A DNA stretch of 64,000 nucleotides from assembly GCA_902799765.1 (NCBI GenBank), contig CADCBZ010000028.1:22469-86468 (forward strand). The letters run 5' to 3'. The translations under genes were made by a program, and so were the position numbers. Every line of letters starts with the position of its first letter. Positions within the stretch are counted from its first letter, which is position 1. The notes beneath the pieces are model-generated. The model was not told the DNA's origin, searched no databases, and was given only the letters and a program-made list of their open reading frames with translations. The stretch is from an uncultured Prevotellaceae bacterium (GTDB lineage Bacteria > Bacteroidota > Bacteroidia > Bacteroidales > Bacteroidaceae). Below are positions 34,337-44,020 of this stretch, piece after piece.

Positions 34337-36289
34337 TTAGTTAATAATAGCGATTTTGCAGACTATACCACTATTGCCTTCAGAAGTGGCTGTAATGACG
34401 AAATAAATACCACTTGCCACTCGCCTACCCTGACGATCATTTCCATCCCAAGTGAACATACCACCATTACTACGTCCTTGAGCAATCAGAGCACCATTCG
34501 ATGCAGTGATTTTCACATCAGCATCGTAAGTAAGACCAGTAATGGTAATCAGTCCTGTATAGTCTGGTGTCACAGGATTAGGATAGGCATAGACATTATC
34601 TTTTGTCATTTCTTCAGAAGGTTCTGTAGCATCGCCTTGATAAGAACAGAGTCCCTTATCTGTGAGGAAATATACTTTGCCAGTCTTTGGATTGATAGCA
34701 GTAGAACTGATGGTATTTGATAACAGATAGGAGTTGTCTTCCTTAAAATTTGCAAGCTGCTGTATATTATCAGCACTAATCAGGAAAGCACCAGCACCAT
34801 TGGTGGCAAACCACTTCCGATTACCACCATCAATAGCAATATGGCTGATATTGACGCCATACAACAGATAGTCAGCATAGTCAGTACCATCGTTACGAGG
34901 CACTTTAATCTGATAGAACGTTACATCCTCTTGTCCTACTTCCTCGCTCTTAATCATAAACGGACCTAGGTTGGTACCTACCCAGATATTCTTCTCTTTA
35001 TCTTCACAGACACTATTCACAAAGGTAAGCGAATAGGTGATACCATCCTGATTCGTCCAGTTGCTGTATTTAAAAAGCTCACCAGTTGAGGGATTATAAC
35101 AGAATACGGACTGATCTATCCAAGAGGTATTGACAAACCAAAGAAGTCCTCGACTATCAAAGAACATACTTCTGAGTCCTGCAAGTGAAATGCCGTCAAG
35201 GTTTTCTAATAGATCTTGATGATAATCCGTCCAAATATGATCTTTGGAAAGCACAAGCATATTCACGCCTTTTGCCTGACTATTAAGTACTACCAGATTG
35301 CCTGCTTGATCGAACTGAATACCATTGATAAGCACATAATCATTACCCAATTCTGTACCTCGATCGATAGCAGGTCTTAGTGGACTGTTATCCTTATTAT
35401 AATAATTCAGTAACTGTCCGTCTTTAAACTCATAAAGTCCACATCTGCCTCCTGCATAGACATGAGTTTTATCTGTAGGATCCACACTGATGCAATTGAT
35501 GTCGAGATAAGGATAGCCTGTCTTTTCAGAGATATTATCCTCATAAATCATCCAATCATTCCCATCATACACCTGAATAGTTCCAGGATAATTATAATCG
35601 TTCATACCTGAAAGGAAATAGCCACCAGTGGTATATAACTTTCCATTCAGAAAGGTTGACTCATAGAAATGATTGTATTTAGGACCTATAGGATTGAGTT
35701 TCTCTACGATAGCTCTGTAGGTCTCTAAATCCTTATATTCATCATAGCTGGGCAGATCTTTTGGATAATTAGGATTATTAGGCCAATAGGTATCTGTGAT
35801 CTCTGCTTTCTGCATATTCACCTTCACATAGCCAAAATCGCAATCGAGCCAAACATAGATATCATCAATGATCAGACGATTCACAGTCTTGCTCTCTGTC
35901 ATGATCTTCGTATAGAGATCAGAGATATTTGTCACATTGCCTTTAATATCTATCAGGTCGATATTTGAATTCTGATAGACAGCAATCAGCTTTTGTACTT
36001 TAGGATTCCAGGCAATATGTGTGATATAAGTATCATTAAGCCCAGTTACTTTATCATAAGTGGTGATACTCTCATCGTTCTGATTATACTGATAAAGTGA
36101 GTTGGAAGCTAAGACAAAGAGCTGTTTATCAGAAGCTGCACAGATGTTCTGTAGCTCATTATAAGCAAGGTGATTCTCCCAGGTTCCTACTTGCGAATAA
36201 GTGAAAAGAGAGAAGTGAAAAGTGAAGAATAGTAACAGAATTCTCTGCCACCCCAAATACTTGTTGATCCTATACTTTTCACTTCTCAT
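34337..36289 (-). CDS. porZ: PorZ-like type IX secretion beta-propeller protein
   Basis: 650 residues. A signal peptide ends near LFTYSQ, and the mature start VGTWENHLAYNELQNICA matches PorZ. Two propeller domains follow (blade motifs such as VYAGGRCGLYEFKDGQLLNYY, IWVGTNLGPFMI, VYFLTDKGLCSY), then a C-terminal sorting-type domain AYPNPVTPDYTGLITITGL...GIYFVITATSEG. In Porphyromonas PorZ is a surface part of the attachment complex that handles cargo of the type IX secretion system. The protein seems about 40 or more residues shorter than relatives I recall, in the region after KVNMQKAEITDTY; an in-frame loss is possible but unproven. Confidence 0.82.
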   Translation of the reverse strand: MRSEKYRINKYLGWQRILLLFFTFHFSLFTYSQVGTWENHLAYNELQNICAASDKQLFVLASNSLYQYNQNDESITTYDKVTGLNDTYITHIAWNPKVQKLIAVYQNSNIDLIDIKGNVTNISDLYTKIMTESKTVNRLIIDDIYVWLDCDFGYVKVNMQKAEITDTYWPNNPNYPKDLPSYDEYKDLETYRAIVEKLNPIGPKYNHFYESTFLNGKLYTTGGYFLSGMNDYNYPGTIQVYDGNDWMIYEDNISEKTGYPYLDINCISVDPTDKTHVYAGGRCGLYEFKDGQLLNYYNKDNSPLRPAIDRGTELGNDYVLINGIQFDQAGNLVVLNSQAKGVNMLVLSKDHIWTDYHQDLLENLDGISLAGLRSMFFDSRGLLWFVNTSWIDQSVFCYNPSTGELFKYSNWTNQDGITYSLTFVNSVCEDKEKNIWVGTNLGPFMIKSEEVGQEDVTFYQIKVPRNDGTDYADYLLYGVNISHIAIDGGNRKWFATNGAGAFLISADNIQQLANFKEDNSYLLSNTISSTAINPKTGKVYFLTDKGLCSYQGDATEPSEEMTKDNVYAYPNPVTPDYTGLITITGLTYDADVKITASNGALIAQGRSNGGMFTWDGNDRQGRRVASGIYFVITATSEGNSGIVCKIAIIN

Positions 36290-36293
36290 TTCT

Positions 36294-37817
36294 TCACTTC
36301 TTCAGATAATCTGCAAGTTTTTGAACGGCTCTTGCCCTATGACTGATATGATTCTTAATACCAGTACCCAGTTCAGCAAAAGTCTTGTCATAGCCATCAG
36401 GTTGGAAAATAGGATCATAACCAAAGCCCTCTCCTCCCCTACGCTCACGGATAATCTCACCATTGACAATACCTTCGAAGGTGGTGATTTTCCCATCGAT
36501 AATCAATGCGATGATCGTACGGAATCGGGCCTTACGATTATCTTTCTGCTCCAACTCATGCAGTAGACGAGTCATATTGGCACCAGAGTCATGAGACTTT
36601 GCATTGCCAGAACCCATCATCGAAGCATAACGGGCACTATACACACCTGGGGCTCCTCCTAATGCCTCTACCTCAAGACCTGTATCATCAGCAAAGCAGT
36701 TGATATGGTATTTCTTGTAGATGTATTCTGCCTTCATTTTGGCATTATCCTCCAGTGTCTGTCCTTTCTCTGGGATATCCTCGTTGCAGTTGATATCCTT
36801 CAATGAGAGCACTTCAAACGAATTGCCCAATATCTTACGAACCTCCGTGAGTTTATTGAGGTTGTTGGTGGCAAAGACTATTTTCATTTTCTTCTTTTTT
36901 ACGTTCACCCTCATCTCATCGAAACCCTCACCATAGACACCGATGACACTCGACTGTGATACAAAGGCACGGGGATCGATCATCTTGATCAGGCGGAACA
37001 TATTCACACTCTCGTTCTTTCTGGCCAGGATACAGAGCACCTTCATCTGATGACCTGTGTACCAGCCGTGACCATCAAGGATCGTCACACCATGATTCAT
37101 CTCTGTACCAATGGCATTGGCTATCTCCTGCCATTTACTGGAGAAGATGAAGAACTGTACAGACTGACGACGTGCATTCATCACATAGTCGAGCACATAG
37201 TTCTCCATCGTCATCACGCAGAAGCCGAACATTACCTTATGGGCGCGCTCCATATAGTCGCCAAACTGGGGGAAGAACATACACGAGCCAATGATACAGA
37301 AGTCTGCAGCAATCAGTACATTGCCCAACGATACGTTAGGATGGAACTTGTTCACTGAGGCTGCAATGATGTCTGTACCACCAGTGGAACCGTTGTTCAT
37401 AAAGACGGTAGCCAAAGCGATACCAGTAATTACACAGCCAATGATCATTGACATGAAATCCTGTCCCTCACCCATCAGTTTGAAAGGCATACCATTCTCC
37501 TGTTTTGGAAGTATTTCCTGTGCAAACATCAGCATGAAGTAGAGGGTGAAGATGGCGAAGATAGTCTTCATCAGGAACTTCACACCCAGTATCTTCAGGG
37601 CTACTACCAGCAGGATGCCATTGATGATAATATAGGTATTCTCAATATGGAAGCCTGTGGCATAGTAGATGATAGCCGAAAGACCTGTCACGCCTCCAGC
37701 CACAATCTGATAAGGCATCAGGAACACCGTGAAGGCGATGGTATAGAGTAAGAGACCAAGGGCTATGAAGAAATAGTCCCTGGCCTCATTGAGGATGATT
37801 TTGTGATCAATTGTCAT
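36294..37817 (-). CDS. rdgB: YitT-type membrane protein fused in frame to RdgB/HAM1 dITP/XTP pyrophosphatase
   Basis: One open frame of 507 residues. Residues 1-310 are a YitT/DUF2179 protein: five or six membrane helices (e.g. [38 protein letters not shown]) and the cytosolic domain with [25 protein letters not shown]. Residues about 311-507 are a complete house-cleaning NTP pyrophosphatase: [61 protein letters not shown]. The join [12 protein letters not shown] lies on A-rich DNA, and loss of one A would give a TGA overlapping the ATG, the usual two-gene arrangement. True fusion, or a single-base error, is undecided. Confidence 0.85.
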   Translation of the reverse strand: MTIDHKIILNEARDYFFIALGLLLYTIAFTVFLMPYQIVAGGVTGLSAIIYYATGFHIENTYIIINGILLVVALKILGVKFLMKTIFAIFTLYFMLMFAQEILPKQENGMPFKLMGEGQDFMSMIIGCVITGIALATVFMNNGSTGGTDIIAASVNKFHPNVSLGNVLIAADFCIIGSCMFFPQFGDYMERAHKVMFGFCVMTMENYVLDYVMNARRQSVQFFIFSSKWQEIANAIGTEMNHGVTILDGHGWYTGHQMKVLCILARKNESVNMFRLIKMIDPRAFVSQSSVIGVYGEGFDEMRVNVKKKKMKIVFATNNLNKLTEVRKILGNSFEVLSLKDINCNEDIPEKGQTLEDNAKMKAEYIYKKYHINCFADDTGLEVEALGGAPGVYSARYASMMGSGNAKSHDSGANMTRLLHELEQKDNRKARFRTIIALIIDGKITTFEGIVNGEIIRERRGGEGFGYDPIFQPDGYDKTFAELGTGIKNHISHRARAVQKLADYLKK

Positions 37818-40640
37818 TTATTTCTTCAGCACAATGTTCACCATACGCTTAGGGACGATGATAACCTTTGCTACCTGGAAACCTTCGAGATACTTCTGCG
37901 AACGCTCGTCTGCCAAGACTGCATCCTGAATGGTCTGGTTGTCAGCATCAGCAGCGAACGACATCTCGAAGCGGTTCTTACCATTGAAGGCAATACCCAA
38001 CTTCACCTGGCTCTCTACGAGATACTGCTCATCCCACTTTGGCCACTGGGCATCACAGACACTACCCTGCTCGCCTAACATCTCCCACAGTTCTTCAGCG
38101 ATATGAGGTGCAAACGGCGCAATGAGGATCACCAGCGTCTTCAGCAGTTCCTTGTTCTTGCACTTCTGCTGAGAGAGCTCATTCACGCAGATCATAAAGG
38201 CAGAGATAGAGGTGTTGTATGAGAACTGCTCGATATCCTGAGATACCTTCTTGATCAGCTTGTGAACACTCTTCAGATTCTCTGCTGTAGCCTCGTTCTC
38301 ATCGAAGCCGTTCTGATAGAGGTTCCAGAACTTACGCAGGAAACGGTGACAACCATCGATACCATTGGTATCCCAAGGCTTCGACTGCTCTACAGGACCT
38401 AGGAACATCTCGTAAAGACGCAGGGTGTCAGCACCATACTTCTCGACGATCATATCCGGATTGACGACATTGAACATCGACTTCGACATCTTCTCAATCG
38501 CCCAACCACAGATATATTTGCCATTCTCGAGGATGAACTCAGCATGCTCGTATTCAGGACGCCAAGCCTTGAAGGCCTCGATGTCGAGCACATCAGCAGA
38601 AACGATGTTCACATCCACGTGGATAGGTGTAACCTCCTTGTAGTTCTCTTTCAGGTTCAGACTCACGAACTTACCCTTGTCGGCACCCTCGTCCTCGATA
38701 CGATAGACGAAGTTAGAACGTCCCTGAATCATTCCCTGATTCACGAGCTTCTTGAAGGGCTCATCCTCGCAAGAATAACCAGAATCATAAAGGAACTTAT
38801 TCCAGAAACGAGAGTAGATCAGGTGGCCAGTAGCGTGCTCAGTACCTCCTACATAGAGATCCACATTACGCCAGTACTCATCTGCCTCGCGACTTACAAG
38901 CGCCTTCTCGTTCTTGGGATCCATATAACGCAGATAGTAAGCTGATGAACCAGCGAAACCTGGCATCGTGTTCAACTCCAAGGGGAAGACAGTCTTGTTG
39001 TCAATCTCATCCTTTGATACCACCTTGTCGAACTTCGTATCCCAAGCCCACATCTTAGCGCGTCCCAATGGGGGCTCACCTGTCTCTGTTGGCTGATACT
39101 TATCGATCTCAGGCAACAGCAGAGGCAGACACTCCTTGGGAATCATATAAGGCATATCGTCCTTGTAGTAAACAGGAAACGGCTCACCCCAGTAACGCTG
39201 ACGAGAGAAGATGGCATCACGCAGACGATAGTTCACCTTCACACGACCTAAGCCCTGTTCAGTCACAAACTTCTTCGTAGCAGCAATGGCTTCCTTAACG
39301 GTTAATCCATTAAGGCTGAACTTATCAGATGCAGAGTTACACATAATACCTTCCTTGGCATCATAGCTCTCTTCACTCACATCAGCACCTTCGATCAATG
39401 GGATGATGGGCAGGTTGAAGTGCTTGGCGAAGGCATAGTCACGAGAGTCGTGAGCAGGTACGGCCATAATCGCACCAGTACCATAGCCAACCAATACATA
39501 TTCTGAAATCCAGATGGGGATCTTTTCATCAGTAAACGGATTGATGGCGTAGCTTCCAGAGAACACACCAGTCACCTTATGATCCATCTGACGCTCACGC
39601 TCCGTACGTTTCTTCACATAGTCGAGATACTTCTCTACCTCAGCCTTCTGATCGGCAGTCGTCAACTCAGCTACGAGCTCACTCTCAGGAGCCAGCACCA
39701 TAAAGGTGACACCAAACATCGTATCGGCACGAGTCGTAAAGATGGTGAAGTGCTTGTCTGAATCAGCAACCTTAAACTCTACTTCTGTACCCTCACTGCG
39801 ACCAATCCAGTTGCGCTGAGTCTCCTTCAGAGAGTCTGTCCAATCGATCTCTTCCAGACCATCGAGCAGACGCTGTGCATAAGCAGACACACGCAGACAC
39901 CACTGGCGCATCTTTTTCTGCTCCACAGGATATCCACCACGCTCACTCACACCGTTGATCACTTCATCGTTAGCCAGTACGGTTCCCAATGCAGGGCACC
40001 AGTTCACCATCGTCTCAGCCAGGTAGGCAATACGATAGTTCATCAACACTTCCTGCTTCTTCTTCTCAGAGAAGCTGGCCCAGTCGGAGGCTGTGAAGTG
40101 CAACTCCTCAGTACCAAGAGCATTACAGTTCTCTGTACCCATCAGTTCGAAGTGCTCAATCAGTTTGATGGTGGGCTGAGCCTTGTGGGAAGAAGTAGAA
40201 TAGTAGCTCTTGAACATCCGCTGGAAGGCCCACTGTGTCCACTTATAATAGATGGGATCGCAGGTGCGCACCTCTCTGTCCCAATCAAATGAGAAGCCGA
40301 TCTTATCCAACTGCTCACGATAGCGATCGATGTTGGCGAAAGTGGTCTTCTCAGGATGCTGACCTGTCTGGATAGCATACTGCTCTGCAGGCAGACCATA
40401 GGCATCATAACCCATCGGGTTCAGCACGTTGAAGCCCTGCAGACGCTTATAACGGGCATAGATATCTGAGGCGATATAACCTAAGGGATGTCCCACGTGC
40501 AAGCCTGCCCCAGAGGGGTAAGGGAACATATTCAGCACGTAGAACTTCTTCTTGTTCTTGTCTTCCACCACGCGATAGGTTCCATTCTCCACCCATCGCT
40601 TCTGCCATTTCTGTTCGATGTCTCTGAAATTGTAATCCAT
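37818..40640 (-). CDS. leuS: Leucyl-tRNA synthetase
   Basis: 940-residue class I synthetase charging tRNA-Leu. HIGH-type motif in [20 protein letters not shown], editing (CP1) domain with [21 protein letters not shown] and [20 protein letters not shown], zinc/leucine-specific insertions, and KMSKS in [15 protein letters not shown]. The anticodon-binding domain ends NIVLKK. The length is usual and all domains are intact. It has its own consensus promoter; the yitT-rdgB frame begins immediately after its stop codon, so they are probably co-transcribed. Confidence 0.97.
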   Translation of the reverse strand: MDYNFRDIEQKWQKRWVENGTYRVVEDKNKKKFYVLNMFPYPSGAGLHVGHPLGYIASDIYARYKRLQGFNVLNPMGYDAYGLPAEQYAIQTGQHPEKTTFANIDRYREQLDKIGFSFDWDREVRTCDPIYYKWTQWAFQRMFKSYYSTSSHKAQPTIKLIEHFELMGTENCNALGTEELHFTASDWASFSEKKKQEVLMNYRIAYLAETMVNWCPALGTVLANDEVINGVSERGGYPVEQKKMRQWCLRVSAYAQRLLDGLEEIDWTDSLKETQRNWIGRSEGTEVEFKVADSDKHFTIFTTRADTMFGVTFMVLAPESELVAELTTADQKAEVEKYLDYVKKRTERERQMDHKVTGVFSGSYAINPFTDEKIPIWISEYVLVGYGTGAIMAVPAHDSRDYAFAKHFNLPIIPLIEGADVSEESYDAKEGIMCNSASDKFSLNGLTVKEAIAATKKFVTEQGLGRVKVNYRLRDAIFSRQRYWGEPFPVYYKDDMPYMIPKECLPLLLPEIDKYQPTETGEPPLGRAKMWAWDTKFDKVVSKDEIDNKTVFPLELNTMPGFAGSSAYYLRYMDPKNEKALVSREADEYWRNVDLYVGGTEHATGHLIYSRFWNKFLYDSGYSCEDEPFKKLVNQGMIQGRSNFVYRIEDEGADKGKFVSLNLKENYKEVTPIHVDVNIVSADVLDIEAFKAWRPEYEHAEFILENGKYICGWAIEKMSKSMFNVVNPDMIVEKYGADTLRLYEMFLGPVEQSKPWDTNGIDGCHRFLRKFWNLYQNGFDENEATAENLKSVHKLIKKVSQDIEQFSYNTSISAFMICVNELSQQKCKNKELLKTLVILIAPFAPHIAEELWEMLGEQGSVCDAQWPKWDEQYLVESQVKLGIAFNGKNRFEMSFAADADNQTIQDAVLADERSQKYLEGFQVAKVIIVPKRMVNIVLKK

Positions 40641-40685
40641 TGTATTTTCGTTATTTATTGTTTCCGTACATTATTGTTTGGGCTG

Positions 40686-40717
40686 CAAAGATACGAATAA
40701 GTGAGCAGAATGCCAAA
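40686..40717 (-). promoter_or_regulatory. Full-consensus promoter for leuS
   Basis: Minus strand TTTG, 20 bases, TATCTTTG, 46 bases before the ATG at 40640. Confidence 0.75.
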
Positions 40718-41107
40718 TTATTTTGGGAATAATTCATTATTTCGCCACTTGCGATACTTCAGCCAATAATAGAGCAGCATCAACAAGCCTATACCAAAAG
40801 GTATCAGCAAAAACAAGATGAACACCACGAAGAAGGCTGCGCCGATATTCACTCCCATGTGACCTCGTGGATGAAATTCCGGCTTTTCAAGGTGCAAAGA
40901 GTCGGCTTCATAAGCCTTCAATGCCTCCTCATATTCTATCTGCGAGGCTGTGAATTCTTGACGACTCTTGTCTATCTCCTGTTCGCTGTAGATAATCATC
41001 CACACGAAGAAAGCAATCAGCAACGCACTGACTATCGTCAGCATACAACCAGACCACTTCCAGCATCCGTGGGGTTTCTTTATTGGCTTATAGGGATCAT
41101 TCATCAT
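40718..41107 (-). CDS. Small two-helix membrane protein, unknown
   Basis: About 129 residues starting MMNDPYKPIKKPHGCWKWSG. Two membrane helices (MLTIVSALLIAFFVWMIIYS and INIGAAFF-type VVFILFLLIPFGIGLLMLLYYWL) flank a charged, probably extracytoplasmic stretch (EQEIDKSRQEFTASQIEYEEALKAYEADSLHLEKPE) that may form a coiled coil. I do not recognise the family. The start is placed after the -7 box at 41127-41134; upstream in-frame codons lie within the promoter. Confidence 0.65.
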   Translation of the reverse strand: MMNDPYKPIKKPHGCWKWSGCMLTIVSALLIAFFVWMIIYSEQEIDKSRQEFTASQIEYEEALKAYEADSLHLEKPEFHPRGHMGVNIGAAFFVVFILFLLIPFGIGLLMLLYYWLKYRKWRNNELFPK

Positions 41108-41122
41108 AAAAATCTCTTTTTG

Positions 41123-41158
41123 TTTGCAAAGATACAAATTTATTTGTAAATTTGCAAC
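41123..41158. promoter_or_regulatory. Overlapping divergent promoters
   Basis: Plus strand: TTTG (41123-41126), 20 bases, TAAATTTG (41147-41154) for the ion channel. Minus strand: GTTG (41155-41158), 20 bases, TATCTTTG (41127-41134) for the small membrane protein. The two share the same spacer, so polymerase can occupy only one at a time. Confidence 0.7.
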
Positions 41159-41177
41159 TGGATACCAAACATTTATA

Positions 41178-41996
41178 ATGATGAAGAAACCTCAATGGCT
41201 TGAGAAAGAACATCTCTATAAGATCATGTTCGAGTCAGAGCACCCGATAGGTCGAGTCTTTGATCTCACTCTGATAACGGCTATCTCGCTGAGTATCATC
41301 ATCTCGTTCGTCGAGACGATTCCCTCTTTGGCACATACGTTTAAGCTGGTGCTGGAGATATTGGAATATCTGCTCACCTTCTTCTTTACGGTTGAGTATA
41401 TTGCCCGTGTCTATTGCTCCCCTCGTCCTCGCGACTATGTGCTAAGTTTCTTTGGTATCATCGACTTGCTGTCTACCTTGCCGCCTTATCTCTCCTACTT
41501 CCTGCCCAACGCACGATATATGATTCTGTTGCGTTCCATCCGCTTCATCCGTATCTTCCGTATTTTCAAGCTGTTCAGCTTCATCAACGAGGGTTACATG
41601 CTGATGCACTCGCTGCAGAAGAGTCTCACTAAGATTTCCGTTTACTTCTTGTTTGTGCTGATACTTGACATTTGCTTGGGTACGTTGATGTTTATGGTAG
41701 AAAGTGGCGAACCTAATACTCAATTCACTGATCTGGCTACATCAGTCTATTGGGCTATTGTTACGATGACAACTGTTGGTTATGGTGACATCACACCAGT
41801 TACGGCAATAGGTCGCCTGCTTTCGGCTTTCGTCATGCTGTTAGGTTATACCATCATTGCTGTACCTACTGGTATCGTAACGGCAAACATTATCGATGTG
41901 ACGAAAGAAAAGCCGAAAGATGGACATTGTCCGCGTTGCGATGGAGAAGTTCACGATGAAGACCACTATTGCTCCCATTGCGGAGAAAAGTTGTAG
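41178..41996 (+). CDS. Voltage-gated-type potassium channel with C-terminal zinc ribbon
   Basis: 272 residues, six membrane helices. S1-S3 are within residues 20-110. S4 carries regularly spaced arginines (MILLRSIRFIRIFRIFKLF). The pore loop has the K+ selectivity filter TMTTVGYGDITP (about residue 198), then S6 LSAFVMLLGYTIIAVPTGIVTANI. After S6 a short tail holds two CxxC pairs (CPRC and CSHC) typical of a zinc ribbon, in place of an RCK domain. Such a tail could tether a partner or sense metal or redox state. ATG at 41178 chosen from the double ATG after the promoter. Confidence 0.92.
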   Translation: MMKKPQWLEKEHLYKIMFESEHPIGRVFDLTLITAISLSIIISFVETIPSLAHTFKLVLEILEYLLTFFFTVEYIARVYCSPRPRDYVLSFFGIIDLLSTLPPYLSYFLPNARYMILLRSIRFIRIFRIFKLFSFINEGYMLMHSLQKSLTKISVYFLFVLILDICLGTLMFMVESGEPNTQFTDLATSVYWAIVTMTTVGYGDITPVTAIGRLLSAFVMLLGYTIIAVPTGIVTANIIDVTKEKPKDGHCPRCDGEVHDEDHYCSHCGEKL

Positions 41997-42205
41997 CACT
42001 TGGCTTTGTTTTTTGCAACTGCGATGAATTTTTACAAATCACCGCCTGAGATTCGCGCGTTATTCACCAATCCGAACTTGGGTCTCAAATACGCGAAATA
42101 TGGCCCATTTTGTAAATAATTGGCACACTGAGACTTACAAAATCGCTCTCTTGCGCCAACTCGAAAATAGACCCCAAAACAGCCGTTTTTACTATTAATT
42201 CCAGC

Positions 42206-42231
42206 AATTGCTACCATTAAATGTAGCAATT
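42206..42231. repeat. TTGCTACC hairpin element, short copy
   Basis: AATTGCTAC pairs with GTAGCAATT over an 8-base loop (CATTAAAT). It shares TTGCTACCATTAA with the copies at 34288 and 56709. Confidence 0.7.
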
Positions 42232-42232
42232 A

Positions 42233-42257
42233 TTCCCTCACTAGGGAACAATTTTTC
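42233..42257 (+). terminator. Possible terminator downstream of the ion channel
   Basis: TTCCCT (42233-42238) pairs with AGGGAA (42243-42248), followed by CAATTTTT. Weak stem; it is 240 bases from the channel stop. Confidence 0.4.
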
Positions 42258-42476
42258 TTAGGCCAAGCAGTAACTCCGCCCTAACCAAACCCCAAGTCCC
42301 CTTACTTCAAACCTCCAGCGAGCTTACTTCTCACTCCAAAATCGGCCTTTCCTCCCCCACTCTTCTCCTAAATCAATCCATTCCGAAGTGTTAAATTTAG
42401 GCATAATTCTTTTACATTTGTAACATAATCTAACTTTCTTTCGTTGTATGAATAATCGCTAAATAGTTTGAAAACA

Positions 42477-42508
42477 TTTGGAGGGAATGCGGGGGATGTT
42501 TATTTTTG
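42477..42508 (+). promoter_or_regulatory. Full-consensus promoter
   Basis: TTTG, 20 bases, TATTTTTG, 30 bases before the ATG at 42539. It decides the start of the next gene against longer frames. Confidence 0.72.
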
Positions 42509-42538
42509 CAAGCGATATCGATATGATTGTTTTTGAAG

Positions 42539-43039
42539 ATGACAAGAATGCGACTTTTTCTATTGTTGCTGATGGTTGTTGCTATTCAGGGGTTTGCACA
42601 AAGACGACTGGTGGTTGTCGATGTGGAGACAATGATACCTGTGGTTGGTGCCAATGTGATCAGCAAAGATGGAAATTGCACGACAGACTCCCTAGGTTAT
42701 TTCAGCGTGTCAGACAGTTGTAAAACGCTCTCTTTCTCGCATGTCAACTACGAGAGTCGTCTGGTGAATCTCAATGAGGTGAGCGATACTATCTTCTTAA
42801 TCTCCAAGTTGCTGAATATCAAAGAAGTAGTCGTCTTCGGACATGGACAACCCAAGGAACTTCCTGAAGCCCTGAAGAAGCAACTTGAGGCGGAAAAAGA
42901 AAATGCGAAGTTGGCTGCAATTGACCCCAGTAGCGGCAATCTGCTGAGTTTGTTTGCCTATCTGATTCCCAAGAAGTGGCGCAAGAATACCAAAGAGGCG
43001 CGCCGCAAACGTCTGAAGCAGATTCTGGAGAATTATTAG
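42539..43039 (+). CDS. Exported protein with carboxypeptidase-regulatory-like beta-sandwich
   Basis: 166 residues. Signal peptide (MRLFLLLLMVVAIQGFAQ), then one carboxypeptidase-D regulatory-like domain of the kind found at the N-terminus of SusC proteins: VVVDVETMIPVVGANVISKDGNCTTDSLGYFSVSDSCKTLSFSHVNYESRLVNL. A linker and a basic C-terminal tail (LIPKKWRKNTKEARRKRLKQILENY) follow. There is no barrel, so it is a stand-alone periplasmic or outer-membrane-associated protein. Function unknown. Confidence 0.78.
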   Translation: MTRMRLFLLLLMVVAIQGFAQRRLVVVDVETMIPVVGANVISKDGNCTTDSLGYFSVSDSCKTLSFSHVNYESRLVNLNEVSDTIFLISKLLNIKEVVVFGHGQPKELPEALKKQLEAEKENAKLAAIDPSSGNLLSLFAYLIPKKWRKNTKEARRKRLKQILENY

Positions 43040-43089
43040 GTCGGCGCTCAGATATCAATCAGTGCTCAGATATAAATAAAGCTAAAAAT

Positions 43090-43120
43090 TTTGTGGTTCA
43101 GGAAATAGTTCCTACCTTTG
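43090..43120 (+). promoter_or_regulatory. Full-consensus promoter, leaderless context
   Basis: TTTG, 19 bases, TACCTTTG ending only 6 bases before the ATG at 43127, so transcription probably starts at or next to the start codon. Confidence 0.7.
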
Positions 43121-43126
43121 CACATT

Positions 43127-44020
43127 ATGAAACAGATTCTCACATCACTCCTCATGGCAATAGCCATGATTTTTATGGGTACAACGACAGCAAAAGCCGA
43201 TGTGCCCAACGAAGAAACAGGTCAGTATGTCCTGAAGTGTGGAAACGTGTCGATGACCATCGATGCAGCCAAAGGTGGCAAGATCCTGTCCTACAAATAC
43301 GGCGATCAGGAAGTCATCTCGCAGCAGAAATGGCCTGAGTCTTTTGGTAGCACCTTCTGGACCAGTCCTCAGAAAGAGTGGTATTGGCCACCTGTGCCTG
43401 AATATGACAAGAAGCCCTATCAGGTAGAAGAAAAGGACGGTGTGCTGACGATGACCAGTGAGGTGAATGAGAAGCTGAAGTTCAAGATTCGCAAGGCATT
43501 TGCTGTCGATGAGCAGCATCAGGCTATCGTAATCACCTACTCTATCATCAATGCGAGTGATGAGACACGCAAAGTAGCACCTTGGGAAATCACCCGTGTG
43601 CAGAACGAAGGTGGACTGATCTTCTTCGAAGCGCCTGTGGATAGCATCTGGCCTGCTGGTCTGATGAACTTCAAGGATGCTTTTGGTGCTGCCTGGTATC
43701 AGCCTGATGAGGCCAATGAGAATCGTAAGGTGAATGCTGACGGAAAGGGTTGGCTGGCCTATCTGAATCAGGAAAAAGGTCTGTTGCTCGTGAAGCAGTT
43801 TGAGGATCTTGATAAGGGTCAGCCTGCACCAGATGAGGCAGAGATTCAGGTATATGTCAACAGAGGTAAGACTTATATTGAACTGGAGAGTCAAGGTGCT
43901 TATGCAACGCTGCAACCTGGTGAAGCATTGAACTGGACTGTACGCTGGTACCTGCAGCCCACAGATGCCTCAGAACCTTCAGAGGCCTTACTGCAGCAGG
44001 TTAAGAAAATATTGGAATAA
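43127..44020 (+). CDS. DUF4380 family exported protein
   Basis: 297 residues with signal peptide (ILTSLLMAIAMIFMGTTTAKA). The mature part has the DUF4380 pattern: NVSMTIDAAKGGKILSYKYGDQEVISQ, PESFGSTFWTSPQKEWYWPPVPEYDKKPY, VITYSIINASDETRKVAPWEITRV and LNWTVRWYLQP near the end. The galactose-mutarotase-like beta-sandwich suggests carbohydrate binding, but no activity is established. It is followed directly by the phytase-like gene, whose TTG start abuts its stop. Confidence 0.85.
   Translation: MKQILTSLLMAIAMIFMGTTTAKADVPNEETGQYVLKCGNVSMTIDAAKGGKILSYKYGDQEVISQQKWPESFGSTFWTSPQKEWYWPPVPEYDKKPYQVEEKDGVLTMTSEVNEKLKFKIRKAFAVDEQHQAIVITYSIINASDETRKVAPWEITRVQNEGGLIFFEAPVDSIWPAGLMNFKDAFGAAWYQPDEANENRKVNADGKGWLAYLNQEKGLLLVKQFEDLDKGQPAPDEAEIQVYVNRGKTYIELESQGAYATLQPGEALNWTVRWYLQPTDASEPSEALLQQVKKILE

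Larger units (their letters stand above)
41997..42476. other. Intergenic region of about 480 bases without a recognisable gene
   Basis: It holds an imperfect inverted repeat (ATTTTGTAA near 42113, TTACAAAAT near 42137), the hairpin element at 42206, a second hairpin at 42233-42248, and then a C-rich tract to about 42360. A 65-codon minus frame (42032-42229) has no export signal, no promoter and no start context, and I treat it as chance or as part of a repeated element. Confidence 0.6.

Noticed and set aside
42032-42229. 65-codon minus frame as a gene
   Set aside because: Ends within hairpin repeats, has no promoter and no recognisable domain; treated as chance.
41997-42476. tRNA or other structured RNA gene
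   Set aside because: No cloverleaf or T-loop pattern could be found by eye; only short hairpins.
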